Assembly: GCF_000308835.1 (NCBI RefSeq)
Contig: NZ_BAGN01000192.1
Coordinates: 1 to 50,288, forward strand
DNA length: 50,288 nt
Origin: Nocardia vinacea NBRC 16497
Lineage (GTDB): Bacteria > Actinomycetota > Actinomycetes > Mycobacteriales > Mycobacteriaceae
Direction: 5' to 3'
In this document: in pieces, positions 15,422 through 24,029 of the stretch
Layout of the letters: every line of letters begins with the position of its first letter
Numbering within the stretch: the stretch's first letter is position 1
Program-made: the position numbers and the translations under genes
The notes under the pieces: model-generated
Told to the model about the DNA's origin: nothing
The model's database searches: none
What the model saw: the letters and a program-made list of their open reading frames with translations, nothing else

Positions 15422-16659
15422 TATCGAGCTTCGACCGGTTGTCGCGGGCCCAACTGGCGACGCTGGTGCCCGAACTGCTGCTGTGCGGTCATCTGATCGA
15501 CCGGTCCGGAATGGCGCACTCCATCGGGGCATTCGGGCGCGAGGGCATGGCGGCGGTTGCCATCGAGGAGTGGCAGCTCGCCAGTCCGGTCTATACCCGC
15601 CGCATGCGCCGCGCGCTCGATTTCGAGGGCGATGACGTGCCGACGATCTTCAAGGGTCTGCAACTCGATATCGGTGCGCCGCCGCAGTTCATGGACTTCC
15701 GTTTCCGCGTCGACGATCGCGACCACGGCGAGTTCTGGCTGGACCACTGTGGCGCGCTGGCGGATGTGGAGCCGCTGGGCGAGGAGTTCGTGGTGTCCAT
15801 GTGCCACGACATCGAGGATCCGACCTTCGATGCGACCGCCCTCGCGACAAATCCGCATGCCCAGGTCCGGCCGATCCACCGGCCGCCGCGTCATCCGGCG
15901 GACCGAAAACCGGTGTGCGCGTGGACCGTCATCATCGACCCGGCACACATCCCACCGCCCGCGCCGCCGAATGCCGAGGTGGTGGCCAACTCCCGAGCCG
16001 CACTGCTGGAGCTGTCCCCCATCGATAAGGACGATCCCGGCCAAAGCGATTACGCCGGTCCACTGCTCAGTGATCTGCGGTTCGCCGACTTCTCCAAATC
16101 TGCGCTGGTGCGCATGGCCGACGAGGTCTGCCTGCAACACCATCTGCTCACCATCGGTTTCATGACCGCCGTGCGCGCTCGGCTCACCGACGCCGCAACG
16201 GATATCGGCCGCAAACAATTCACCGGCATCGCCGGACTCACCTCCGAGCGGATTCGCAACGCACTCGGGCTCGGCGACGATCCGCCCGCGCTGGCCGAGG
16301 TATTGCTCCTGCATCCGGCATGGAATCCCTTGCCGTACACCGGTATCGACGTATCCGTTACCGACGATTCGCTGCGACTGCGAGTGCCGTGGCACAGCGA
16401 TGCCAATACCGACCGCACCTGGCCATCGATGATCGATCCCGATCATCTAGCACCACTGGCGGCCATGGTGCGCGGCGTGAATCCACGGTTCGACGTGCAC
16501 TCGACCACCTCCGACGAGCACGGTTGGACCGCCGAAATAGCCCTTGCCGCAGCGCCGTTCAAGGAGGCGACCGAGGTGTCCATCACCCGGATCAGCACCG
16601 GCGCCGCCTTCACCTTCACCGACCGCGGCATTCCGCTGCCGCTCACCGTCATTCGCTGA
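15415..16659 (+). CDS. Uncharacterised 414-residue protein of the CYP123 operon
   Basis: I do not recognise a named family. The frame starts at GTG GTG (15415/15418) overlapping the previous stop, so it is translationally coupled. The N-terminal third (LATLVPELLLCGHLIDRSGM, QFMDFRFRVDDRDHGEFWLD) is rich in acidic residues. HCGALADVEPLGEEFVVSMC and HDIEDPTFDATA follow with several His, Cys and Asp that could bind a metal. The C-terminal part (VTDDSLRLRVPWHSDANTDR) looks like beta strands. There is no signal peptide and no clear membrane segment. Placed between an NTF2-like protein and an acyl-CoA ligase, it is probably an enzyme of the same pathway. Confidence 0.85.
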   Translation: MVISSFDRLSRAQLATLVPELLLCGHLIDRSGMAHSIGAFGREGMAAVAIEEWQLASPVYTRRMRRALDFEGDDVPTIFKGLQLDIGAPPQFMDFRFRVDDRDHGEFWLDHCGALADVEPLGEEFVVSMCHDIEDPTFDATALATNPHAQVRPIHRPPRHPADRKPVCAWTVIIDPAHIPPPAPPNAEVVANSRAALLELSPIDKDDPGQSDYAGPLLSDLRFADFSKSALVRMADEVCLQHHLLTIGFMTAVRARLTDAATDIGRKQFTGIAGLTSERIRNALGLGDDPPALAEVLLLHPAWNPLPYTGIDVSVTDDSLRLRVPWHSDANTDRTWPSMIDPDHLAPLAAMVRGVNPRFDVHSTTSDEHGWTAEIALAAAPFKEATEVSITRISTGAAFTFTDRGIPLPLTVIR

Positions 16660-16671
16660 GAGTGAATTGCC

Positions 16672-18297
16672 ATGTCTCACAATTTCGCCGACCTCTTCGA
16701 GCATGCGGTCGACGCGATGCCGGAGCGCACCGCGCTGATCGAGGGCGATCGCGCACTCACCCTCGCCGAACTCGACGCCCGCGCGAATCGCCTCGCCGAC
16801 CATCTCGGCTCGATCCGCGTCGGCCCTGGAACGCACGTGGGTTTCCAGATGCACAACGGCATCGAAACCATGACCACCCTTATCGCCTGCTTCAAGCTGC
16901 GGGCAGTACCGATCAATATCAACTATCGGTACGGCGTCGAAGAACTGCGCTACCTCTACGACAATGCCGACCTCGAAGTGCTTGTGTGCCATGCGACATA
17001 CGCAGGCACGGCACTGGAAGCACTCGCCGACACGCCGTCGATCCGCGTGCTGATCGTCGACGACCGGCCACCCGCTCGAATTTCCACTGACACCATCACC
17101 CAGGCAGACCCGTCCGCCTCGTATGAGCAGGCCTTACGCTCGAGCTCCCCAGCCCGCCGCGCCGTCGACCGCAGCCCCGACGACCTGTTCATGATGTACA
17201 CCGGCGGCACCACCGGCCGACCCAAGGGCGTCATGTGGCGGCAAGAGGATATGTGGCGGGTACTCGGTGGCGGCATCGACTTCTACACGAACGAACCGGT
17301 TTCCGACGAATATCAACAGTCCCGTGTCGGCGCACAGGGCGAACCGAGCACCTGGTTCATCCTCCCGCCGCTCATCCACGCCGCCGCGATGATGCCGTCC
17401 TTCACCGCCCTGTGGTCCGGCAATGCCGTGATCTTCGAGCCCAAATTCGATGCACAGCGGGTGTGGCAGGTGGTCGAACAACATCGTCCGCAAATCATGG
17501 TGATCACCGGCGATGCCATGGCGCGTCCGCTGATCGATGCCTACCGCGCCGCCCCGGTGGACGCATCCTCGCTCGTCGCCATCGGCTCCGGTGCCGCGCT
17601 GCTGTCGCAACCGGTCAAAAACGCACTGCTGGAACTGTTTCCGTCGACGGTCGTCTCCGACTCCATCGGCTCCTCCGAAACCGGTTTCGGCGGCATCGGT
17701 TTCGCACAGAAGGACGACAATCCCGGCCGCGGTCCACGCGTACAGAGCGGGCGCGGCGCGATCGTGGTCGATGATGCGGGACGCCAGGTCGAACCCGGTT
17801 CCGAGGGCTGGCTCGCCAAGACCGGTGCGGTGCCGATCGGCTACTACAAGGATCCGGAGAAGACCGAGCGGCTGTTCAAGACGGTCGACGGCACCCGGAT
17901 CGTGGTGACCGACGATCGCGCCAGGGTCGAGCCGGACGGCTCGGTGACCCTGATCGGCCGCGGCAATATGGTCGTCAATACCGGCGGCGAGAAGGTCTTC
18001 GTCGAAGAGGTCGAGAGCGTGGTGAAGGCGCACGAGGCCGTCTACGACGCCGTGGTGATCGGGGTGCCGCACGAGCGCTGGGGCCAGCAGGTGGCGGCGG
18101 TCATCTCGGTCGCGGGCGCCGGACCGGTGGATTTCACCGCACTCGAGCGCCATGTGCGCAAGCATCTCGCCGGGTACAAGGTGCCGAGGCAGATCTGGCT
18201 GGCTGACGTGGTGACGCGCGCCCCGAGTGGGAAGCCCGATTACCGCTGGGCCCGGGAGTTCGCGGCGGGCCGCGCACCGGATCATCAGGCGGATTGA
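16672..18297 (+). CDS. Acyl-CoA synthetase, FadD19-like
   Basis: The 541-residue ANL-superfamily ligase closely resembles FadD19, which activates branched steroid side-chain acids in mycobacteria. The phosphate-binding loop is MMYTGGTTGRPKGVMW (about 174-189), followed by the FadD19-like HAAAMMPSFTALWSG, then SDSIGSSETGFGG and a C-terminal APSGKPDYRWAREF with the adenylation lysine. It converts a carboxylic acid to its CoA ester with ATP. It is the last gene of the CYP123 operon. With a CYP125-like P450 just downstream, it completes the usual oxidise-then-activate step of sterol side-chain removal. Confidence 0.9.
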   Translation: MSHNFADLFEHAVDAMPERTALIEGDRALTLAELDARANRLADHLGSIRVGPGTHVGFQMHNGIETMTTLIACFKLRAVPININYRYGVEELRYLYDNADLEVLVCHATYAGTALEALADTPSIRVLIVDDRPPARISTDTITQADPSASYEQALRSSSPARRAVDRSPDDLFMMYTGGTTGRPKGVMWRQEDMWRVLGGGIDFYTNEPVSDEYQQSRVGAQGEPSTWFILPPLIHAAAMMPSFTALWSGNAVIFEPKFDAQRVWQVVEQHRPQIMVITGDAMARPLIDAYRAAPVDASSLVAIGSGAALLSQPVKNALLELFPSTVVSDSIGSSETGFGGIGFAQKDDNPGRGPRVQSGRGAIVVDDAGRQVEPGSEGWLAKTGAVPIGYYKDPEKTERLFKTVDGTRIVVTDDRARVEPDGSVTLIGRGNMVVNTGGEKVFVEEVESVVKAHEAVYDAVVIGVPHERWGQQVAAVISVAGAGPVDFTALERHVRKHLAGYKVPRQIWLADVVTRAPSGKPDYRWAREFAAGRAPDHQAD

Positions 18298-18355
18298 CTA
18301 TGTCTCGGCATGCATTCGACCAGGTCATCCCGCTCGAGCCCCTGACATTCACGAT

Positions 18356-18369
18356 GAGAACGTGTTCTA
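18356..18369. promoter_or_regulatory. KstR-like palindrome before the ALDH-CYP125-GPx operon
   Basis: GAGAAC-GT-GTTCTA matches the AACnnGTT core of KstR operators except for the leading T. It shares CGATGAGAAC and a following AATTC with the site at 12573-12586. It lies 38 bases before the ATG at 18407. The gene has its own Shine-Dalgarno (GGAGAAGG). Confidence 0.55.
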
Positions 18370-18406
18370 ATTCGAGGGCATCTGCCGTCAGCACGGAGAA
18401 GGTCCG

Positions 18407-20002
18407 ATGAATACAACCGAAGCCAAGAAGGAATCCGCACCGGCGCTGCCCGCCCGGATCACCGAAGCGTTGATCGGCAGGCTGACCGAAATGGTCGCGT
18501 CCTCCGGTACCGCCGATCCGTATTCGATGGTCGAGGTCTACACCGGCGCCGTGGTCGGCGCACTACCGCAGTCCACCCCTGAGGACGTCGCCGCCGCCTA
18601 TGCGACCGCCCGCGCGGCCCAGAAGGAATGGGCGGCCTGGCCGCTTCAGCGCCGTCTCGAGGTCTTCGAACGCGCCCACGACCTGATCCTCGCCGAATAC
18701 GAAACCATCGCCGACCTGATCCAGATCGGCTGCGGTAAGACCCGCCGCATGGCCTTCGAGGAATCCTGCGATGTGCCGATGGTCATCAGCCACTACCTGA
18801 AGACCGCACGCCGGGTTCTGAAGCCCAAGCGGCGCGGCGGCCCGGTGCCGCTGATCACCACCTCGACCGAGGAGCACCGCCCCAAAGGCGTCGTCGCGGT
18901 CATCGCGCCGTGGAATTTCCCATTCGCCATCGCGCTGTCGGATTCGATGCCCGCGCTGATGGCGGGCAATGGCGTCGTACTCAAGCCCGATAACAAGACC
19001 GCGCTCTGCGCGCTGTTCGGGGTGGAACTGCTGTATCGGGCGGGCCTGCCGAAGGGGCTGTTCCAGGTCGTCTGCGGTGAGGGTCCCGACGTGGGTCCGA
19101 CCTTGATCGACAATGCCGACTTCGTCATGTTCACCGGCTCGACCGCGACCGGCCGGGTGGTCGGCGAAGGCGCGGGCCGCAATCTGATCGGCTGCAGCCT
19201 CGAACTCGGTGGCAAGAACCCGATGATCGTGCTGGACGACGCGAATCTCGACGAGGTGATTCCCGGCGCGTCATTCGCGGTCTTCGCGAATTCGGGCCAG
19301 GCCTGTATGCACATCGAGCGGATCTATGTGCAGGACCGGCTGTACGACGAGTTCGTGCGCCGATTGGTCACGGCGGCAGACGAATTGAACGCCGACATCG
19401 GCGCGGCCTACGACTTCACACCGGAATTCGGCTCGCTGGTCTCGGTGCAGCATATGGAGCGGGTCGCGGCGCACGTCGAGGACGCGCGCACGAAGGGCGC
19501 GACCGTGCTGACCGGCGGCAAGGCGCGACCGGATATCGGCCCGGCCTTCTATGAACCCACCGTGCTGACCGACGTCACCCCCGAGATGACGCACGCGAGT
19601 GCGGAAACCTTCGGTCCGGTGGTGAGCGTCTACCGGTTCACCGACGAGCAGGACGCCATCCGGCTCGCCAACGACACCTCCTATGGCCTGAACGCCAGCG
19701 TGTGGAGCCGAGATCTGGCCCGCGCCAACCGAATCGCCGCCCAGCTCGAGGCCGGGAATATCAATATCAACGACGGCTTCGTGACCACCTACGCCGCCAA
19801 GGCCACCCCGTCCGGCGGCGTCAAACAGTCCGGCGTCGGCACCAGGCACGGCGATCAGGGCCTGCTCAAATACACCGACACCGTGAATATCGGCGTGCAG
19901 AAGCGCCAGGTGATGGCGGCGCGCGCGGGCCTGCCCTACGAGAAGCAGCTGAAGACAACGCTGACGACCCTACGACTCATGCGCCGACTCAGGCTGCGCT
20001 GA
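18407..20002 (+). CDS. NAD(P)-dependent aldehyde dehydrogenase, succinate-semialdehyde-dehydrogenase-like
   Basis: The 531-residue protein has the full ALDH set: VIAPWNFPFAIALSDSMPAL, MFTGSTATGRVVGEGAG, the glutamate in SLELGGKNPM, the catalytic cysteine in FANSGQACMHIERIY and PSGGVKQSGVGTRHG. It looks like the GabD2-type subgroup (Rv1731-like), which is longer than most. A basic tail (LRLMRRLRLR) closes the protein. It is the first gene of an operon with the CYP125-like P450. It may oxidise the aldehyde the P450 forms, which is inference from position. Confidence 0.92.
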   Translation: MNTTEAKKESAPALPARITEALIGRLTEMVASSGTADPYSMVEVYTGAVVGALPQSTPEDVAAAYATARAAQKEWAAWPLQRRLEVFERAHDLILAEYETIADLIQIGCGKTRRMAFEESCDVPMVISHYLKTARRVLKPKRRGGPVPLITTSTEEHRPKGVVAVIAPWNFPFAIALSDSMPALMAGNGVVLKPDNKTALCALFGVELLYRAGLPKGLFQVVCGEGPDVGPTLIDNADFVMFTGSTATGRVVGEGAGRNLIGCSLELGGKNPMIVLDDANLDEVIPGASFAVFANSGQACMHIERIYVQDRLYDEFVRRLVTAADELNADIGAAYDFTPEFGSLVSVQHMERVAAHVEDARTKGATVLTGGKARPDIGPAFYEPTVLTDVTPEMTHASAETFGPVVSVYRFTDEQDAIRLANDTSYGLNASVWSRDLARANRIAAQLEAGNININDGFVTTYAAKATPSGGVKQSGVGTRHGDQGLLKYTDTVNIGVQKRQVMAARAGLPYEKQLKTTLTTLRLMRRLRLR

Positions 20003-20027
20003 AACACTTTTCACCCAGGAGGTAGCT

Positions 20028-21254
20028 ATGGCAGCGCCCGCGTTCCCGGCAGGCTTCGATTTCACCGATCCCGGGCTGTGGGAAAACCGCATGCCGGTCG
20101 AGGAATTCGCGACCCTGCGCCGCACCGCACCGGTGTGGTGGTGCGCGCAGCCGGATGCGACCTCGGGCGGCTTCCGCGACGGGGGGTACTGGGTGGTCAG
20201 CAAATACGAAGACGTGAAGGAAATTTCGCGCAGCCCGGAAATCTATTCCTCCGCGCAGAAGGGCGCGATCATCCGGCTGCCCGACGATGTCACGCCGGAA
20301 CAGATCGAACTCACCGGTGCGATGCTGATCAATATGGATGCGCCGAAGCATGCCAAGATCCGCCGGATCGTCTCCAAAGGATTCACCCCGCGTGCGGTGG
20401 AGGGACTGCGCGCCGCACTCACCGAACGCGCGGCGCGAATCGTGCACGCGGCCAAGCGAACCGGCGGCGGCGATTTCGTCGAGCAGGTGGCCTGCGAACT
20501 GCCGTTGCAGGCCATCGCGGAACTACTCGGCGTGCCGGACGACGATCGCCACAAGCTGTTCGAATGGTCCAACCAGACGCTGAACTACGACGATCCGGAA
20601 TACGGCGACGCGACTGCCGCCTTCACCGAAATCCTCGGTTATGCCTGGAATATGGCCGAACAGCGGCGCGCCTGTCCGGTCGACGACATCGTCAGTCAAT
20701 TGGTGCACGCCGATGTCGACGGCGAGGCGCTCGGTTCGGACGAATTCGGGTTCTTCGTCATCCTGCTCGCCATCGCGGGCAATGAGACCACCCGCAATGC
20801 CATCACCCACGGCATGAAGGCCTTCGTGGACCATCCGGAGCAGTGGGAGCTGTATCGGGAGCAGCGACCGCGCACCGCACCCGACGAGATCGTCCGCTGG
20901 GCGACCCCGGTGAATGCGTTCCAGCGCACCGCGGCCCAGGACACCGAACTCGGCGGGCAGCAGATCAAGCAGGGGCAGCGGCTGGGAATCTTCTACAGTT
21001 CGGCCAACTTCGACGAGGACGCCTTCGAAAATCCGTTCACCTTCGACGTACTGCGCGATCCGAATCCGCACGTCGGATTCGGCGGCACCGGTGCGCATTA
21101 TTGTGTCGGGGCGAATCTGGCACGACTGGAGATCGACCTGATGTTCAATGCGATCGCCGATGCGATGCCCGAGATCAGCCAGGTCGCCGATCCGGTACGG
21201 TTGCGATCGGGGTGGATCAACGGAATCAAGAACTGGCAGGTGCGATACGAATGA
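20028..21254 (+). CDS. Cytochrome P450, CYP125-like steroid side-chain hydroxylase
   Basis: The 408-residue P450 shares long stretches with the mycobacterial cholesterol 26/27-hydroxylase CYP125. These include CELPLQAIAELLGVPDDDRH, DEFGFFVILLAIAGNETTRN, IVRWATPVNAFQRTA, and LRSGWINGIKNWQVRYE at the end. Haem binding is by GFGGTGAHYCVGANLARLE with the cysteine at residue 359. CYP125 oxidises the terminal methyl of the sterol side chain to the acid. A perfect GGAGGTAGCT site precedes ATG 20028. It lies under the KstR-like site with an aldehyde dehydrogenase and a peroxidase. Other CYP125-clan members (CYP142, CYP124) are less similar but not excluded. Confidence 0.9.
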   Translation: MAAPAFPAGFDFTDPGLWENRMPVEEFATLRRTAPVWWCAQPDATSGGFRDGGYWVVSKYEDVKEISRSPEIYSSAQKGAIIRLPDDVTPEQIELTGAMLINMDAPKHAKIRRIVSKGFTPRAVEGLRAALTERAARIVHAAKRTGGGDFVEQVACELPLQAIAELLGVPDDDRHKLFEWSNQTLNYDDPEYGDATAAFTEILGYAWNMAEQRRACPVDDIVSQLVHADVDGEALGSDEFGFFVILLAIAGNETTRNAITHGMKAFVDHPEQWELYREQRPRTAPDEIVRWATPVNAFQRTAAQDTELGGQQIKQGQRLGIFYSSANFDEDAFENPFTFDVLRDPNPHVGFGGTGAHYCVGANLARLEIDLMFNAIADAMPEISQVADPVRLRSGWINGIKNWQVRYE

Positions 21255-21736
21255 ATATCCGCAACATTCCCCTACGTACCCTCTCCGGCGACCCGGCAAC
21301 ATTGGGCGAATTGGTCGGAGATAAGGCGGTACTGCTGGTCAATGTGGCCTCCAAGTGTGGGCTGACGCCGCAGTACACCGGACTCGTCGAACTTCAGAAA
21401 ACTTATGGCGACCGCGGTTTCAGCGTGGTCGGCGTGCCGTGTAACCAGTTCATGGGCCAGGAGCCGGGTACCGCCGAGGAAATCGCGGAATTCTGCTCGA
21501 CCACCTATGGCGTCGACTTTCCGCTGCTGGAGAAGACCGATGTCAACGGCGACGAGCGGCATCCGCTCTACCAGGCGCTGGTGGAGACCGCGGATGCCGA
21601 GGGCACGGCCGGTGATATCCAGTGGAACTTCGAGAAATTCCTGATCGATCGCGAAGGTGCGGTGGTCGGCCGGTTCCGGCCGCGCACCACCCCCGATGAT
21701 GCGGTCGTCGTCTCCGCGGTCGAATCGATTCTGTAG
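21251..21736 (+). CDS. Glutathione peroxidase-family thiol peroxidase
   Basis: The 161-residue protein has the catalytic motif VNVASKCGLTPQY with a cysteine (residue 36) in place of selenocysteine, then GVPCNQFMGQEPG with the glutamine and DIQWNFEKFLID with the tryptophan. Bacterial Cys-type members use thioredoxin or mycothiol systems rather than glutathione to reduce hydroperoxides. Its ATG overlaps the P450 stop (ATGA), so the two are coupled. It may protect against peroxide leaking from P450 turnover. Confidence 0.95.
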   Translation: MNIRNIPLRTLSGDPATLGELVGDKAVLLVNVASKCGLTPQYTGLVELQKTYGDRGFSVVGVPCNQFMGQEPGTAEEIAEFCSTTYGVDFPLLEKTDVNGDERHPLYQALVETADAEGTAGDIQWNFEKFLIDREGAVVGRFRPRTTPDDAVVVSAVESIL

Positions 21737-21743
21737 CAATAGG

Positions 21744-21769
21744 AGCCGGAGCTCCTCCGAGCTCCGGCT
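21744..21769 (+). terminator. Hairpin terminator after the GPx gene
   Basis: AGCCGGAGCTC (21744-21754) pairs perfectly with GAGCTCCGGCT (21759-21769) over a four-base loop, eight bases after the GPx stop. A short TTTC follows. It lies between two convergent genes and probably ends transcription from the left. Confidence 0.75.
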
Positions 21770-21781
21770 TTCGCTGCCTGC

Positions 21782-22363
21782 TTACGCCATCGCGAAGCGC
21801 AGCAGGGCCTGCTTATCGCCCTGCTTGATCTTGCCCTTGCGGTTGAGCACCTCGAGTTGCCAGCTCCCACCGTTGCGGAACGCCTTGGCCACGGCATTGG
21901 CGTTATCCGTACCGAGCAGCGACGGCCAGATATCGGCCACCTGCTGGGCGCTGCCCCCGGTCGCGTCGTAGACCTTGAAACTGATGTTGTTGGCCTTCTC
22001 GAACGACGAGCCCTTCTTGAATGCCGCGGCCACGAAAATGATCGCGTCGATGGCCTCGGGCACATTCGCGAAGGTGACGTGCACCGATTCGTCGTCGCCG
22101 GAGGCCGCGCCGGTCTGTTCGTCGCCGGTGTGCTGGACCGAACCGTTGCCGAGCGGGTCGAGGGAGTCGAGTCCGGCGAAACGCACCGGCTCGGAGCCCT
22201 GCATGAGGATGGCGATCAGATCCAGGTCCACACCGCGCTTGCGGCGCAATAATCCGACCGCGCCGCCGCTGGTGCCCCCCGACGGGTCCCAGCTCACCCC
22301 GACCGTCAGCTTGGTGATGCCGTTGAGATCAGCGGCGCCATCTTCCTTTTTGAGCGTGATCAT
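21782..22363 (-). CDS. TerD-family protein (tellurite/stress resistance, calcium-binding fold)
   Basis: The 193-residue protein is a single TerD domain: VGVSWDPS near the N-terminus, VDLDLIAILMQ, SVQHTGDEQTGAASGDDESV with clustered acidic residues for Ca2+, AIIFVAAAF and a C-terminal WQLEVLNRKG. TerD proteins form stress-responsive complexes with other Ter proteins at the membrane; here none is adjacent, so its partners are elsewhere. ATG 22363 is downstream of CYP51 on the same strand with about 80 bases between them. Confidence 0.93.
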   Translation of the reverse strand: MITLKKEDGAADLNGITKLTVGVSWDPSGGTSGGAVGLLRRKRGVDLDLIAILMQGSEPVRFAGLDSLDPLGNGSVQHTGDEQTGAASGDDESVHVTFANVPEAIDAIIFVAAAFKKGSSFEKANNISFKVYDATGGSAQQVADIWPSLLGTDNANAVAKAFRNGGSWQLEVLNRKGKIKQGDKQALLRFAMA

Positions 22364-22442
22364 GTCTTCACCCTACAAGCGAATCCGGAAGTCCATGGGG
22401 CCCAGAATCTTCCCGCTCACACTCTCGTAACTGGGTATTTGC

Positions 22443-23798
22443 CTAGACCTTTCGCCGCCTGCGGTAGCGCACCGCACAGGGCTGTTGCAGCTGCACCACC
22501 ATCTTGCTGTGGTCGTTGCGGTAGCTGTCGGATGGTTGTGCCATCTCGAATTCCCAGTCCCGCAGCAGTATCGAGAAAATCGCCTTGAGCTGCATGAGCG
22601 CGAAGGCCGCACCGACACAGCGATGCCTGCCCGCCCCGAAGGGGATCCAGGTCCAGCGGTTGACGATATCCGCCTGATTCGGATCGATATAGCGATTCGG
22701 GTCGAACAGATCCGGATTCGGGAAGTCCTCCGGAATCCGGTTGGAGATGGCCGGCGTCGCCGCGACCAGATCACCCGGTGCGATGCGATGTCCGCACACC
22801 TCGAATTCGCCCTGCGCCACCCGCATCAGAATGATCAGCGGCGGATGCAGCCGCAGTGTCTCCTTGACCACCGCCTCCAGATTCGGAATCTGGCGCAGCG
22901 CGCCGAAACTGATATCGGAACCGTCGGCGTACAACTCGTCGAGTTCATCGACGACGCGACGCAATTCCGCCGGATGCCTGAGCAATTCGATGACCGACCA
23001 CGCCGCGGTACCCGAAGTCGTGTGATGTCCCGCGAACATCATCGAGATGAACATCCCGGTGATTTCGCTCGCGCTGAATCGCGGCTGCCCCTGCTCGTCC
23101 TTGATCGAGATCAGGATGTCGAGCATGTCCCGATCTTCCTTGTTCGCCGGCGGATTCGCGGCGCGGCCGTCCATGATGCCCTGCACCAATTCGACCAGTT
23201 CCGCGCGGGCGGCGTCGCGGCGCTGGAAACTTTCGATCGGCGCATACGGATCCACATAGGCCAGCGCGTCGGTGCCGCGCTCCAGATCGTGGTAGAGGTG
23301 CGCGAAGCGTTCGTCGAGTTCATCGCGGAATCGCTTGCCGATCAGGCAGGCCGAGGAGGTGTAGATGGTCAACTCGGCGAAGAAGTCGAGCAGGTCGATC
23401 TGGCCCTCGTCACCCCAGTTCGCCAGCATGCGCTCGACCTCGCGCCCGATGGTCGCCGCGTGCCCGCGCATTTGCTCCGCACGCAATGCCTGGTTGTGCA
23501 GCATCTCCCTGCGTCGCTCCGGACTGGCGTCGAACACCACGCCCTCGCCGAAAATCGGCTTCATGAACGGATATGCGGCGGCCTGATCGAGATCCTCGTC
23601 GCCGGACCGGAAGAAGAACTCATTGGCCTCGGCGCCGGACAGCAGAATCACATGCCGCCCCGCGAGATCGAACGCCCCGACATCCCCGCATTCCGCCCGC
23701 ACCCGCCGCATCAAAGCCAGTGGATCGACACGGAATTCCTCGAGATGCCCGTGCTCGTGATCGCCTCCGGAAACCCGCAGCGGCTTGACCAGGGTCAT
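22443..23798 (-). CDS. cyp51: Sterol 14-alpha-demethylase CYP51
   Basis: At 451 residues it has the same length as M. tuberculosis CYP51 (Rv0764c) and matches it along its length. Matching stretches include RVSGGDHEHGHLEEFRVDPL, FGEGVVFDASPERRREMLHN, FAELTIYTSSACLIGKRFRD, MMFAGHHTTSG in the I-helix, KETLRLHPPLIILMRVA, and PFGAGRHRCVGAAFALMQ with the haem cysteine. The enzyme removes the 14-alpha methyl of lanosterol-type sterols and is the azole target. AGGAGG precedes ATG 23798. Unlike in mycobacteria it is monocistronic or leads into TerD, apart from its ferredoxin, but its promoter carries the operator found before CYP123. Confidence 0.97.
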   Translation of the reverse strand: MTLVKPLRVSGGDHEHGHLEEFRVDPLALMRRVRAECGDVGAFDLAGRHVILLSGAEANEFFFRSGDEDLDQAAAYPFMKPIFGEGVVFDASPERRREMLHNQALRAEQMRGHAATIGREVERMLANWGDEGQIDLLDFFAELTIYTSSACLIGKRFRDELDERFAHLYHDLERGTDALAYVDPYAPIESFQRRDAARAELVELVQGIMDGRAANPPANKEDRDMLDILISIKDEQGQPRFSASEITGMFISMMFAGHHTTSGTAAWSVIELLRHPAELRRVVDELDELYADGSDISFGALRQIPNLEAVVKETLRLHPPLIILMRVAQGEFEVCGHRIAPGDLVAATPAISNRIPEDFPNPDLFDPNRYIDPNQADIVNRWTWIPFGAGRHRCVGAAFALMQLKAIFSILLRDWEFEMAQPSDSYRNDHSKMVVQLQQPCAVRYRRRRKV

Positions 23799-23816
23799 GA
23801 AATCCTCCTGGGATAT

Positions 23817-23854
23817 CTGTCCACACACGTGATGGACACGTGTCTGGACAGTAC
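23817..23854. promoter_or_regulatory. Long near-perfect palindromic operator before CYP51
   Basis: CTGTCCACACACGTG (23817-23831) and CACGTGTCTGGACAG (23837-23851) form 15-bp arms with one mismatch around the spacer ATGGA. The overlapping 22-base stretch 23833-23854 recurs before CYP123 with two differences, and TGTCTGGACAG recurs before aldA. It starts about 19 bases upstream of the CYP51 ATG. A TetR-family dimer, or two dimers, is the likely ligand. Confidence 0.75.
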
Positions 23855-23919
23855 TACGATCGGTGTGGCGCAGGCAAGGGACTTCGCCCTGTGCCCGGGA
23901 AAGCGTGCTGCCGCGACAA

Positions 23920-23948
23920 GAGGCCCGGCACTCGCAGTGCCGGGCCTC
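23920..23948 (-). terminator. 13-bp hairpin downstream of the PEP-mutase-family gene
   Basis: GAGGCCCGGCACT (23920-23932) pairs perfectly with AGTGCCGGGCCTC (23936-23948) around a CGC loop. It lies about 80 bases after the stop of the minus-strand gene at 24030 and before the CYP51 promoter. On that strand only TTGT follows. It would insulate CYP51 from read-through. Confidence 0.65.
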
Positions 23949-24029
23949 TCGTTCGTCGGTCCTGCCGGCGATCGAACACGCCGGTGTGCACACTCGCGGT
24001 GAACGCGTCCCTTTCGCCGGAAGTGGCGA

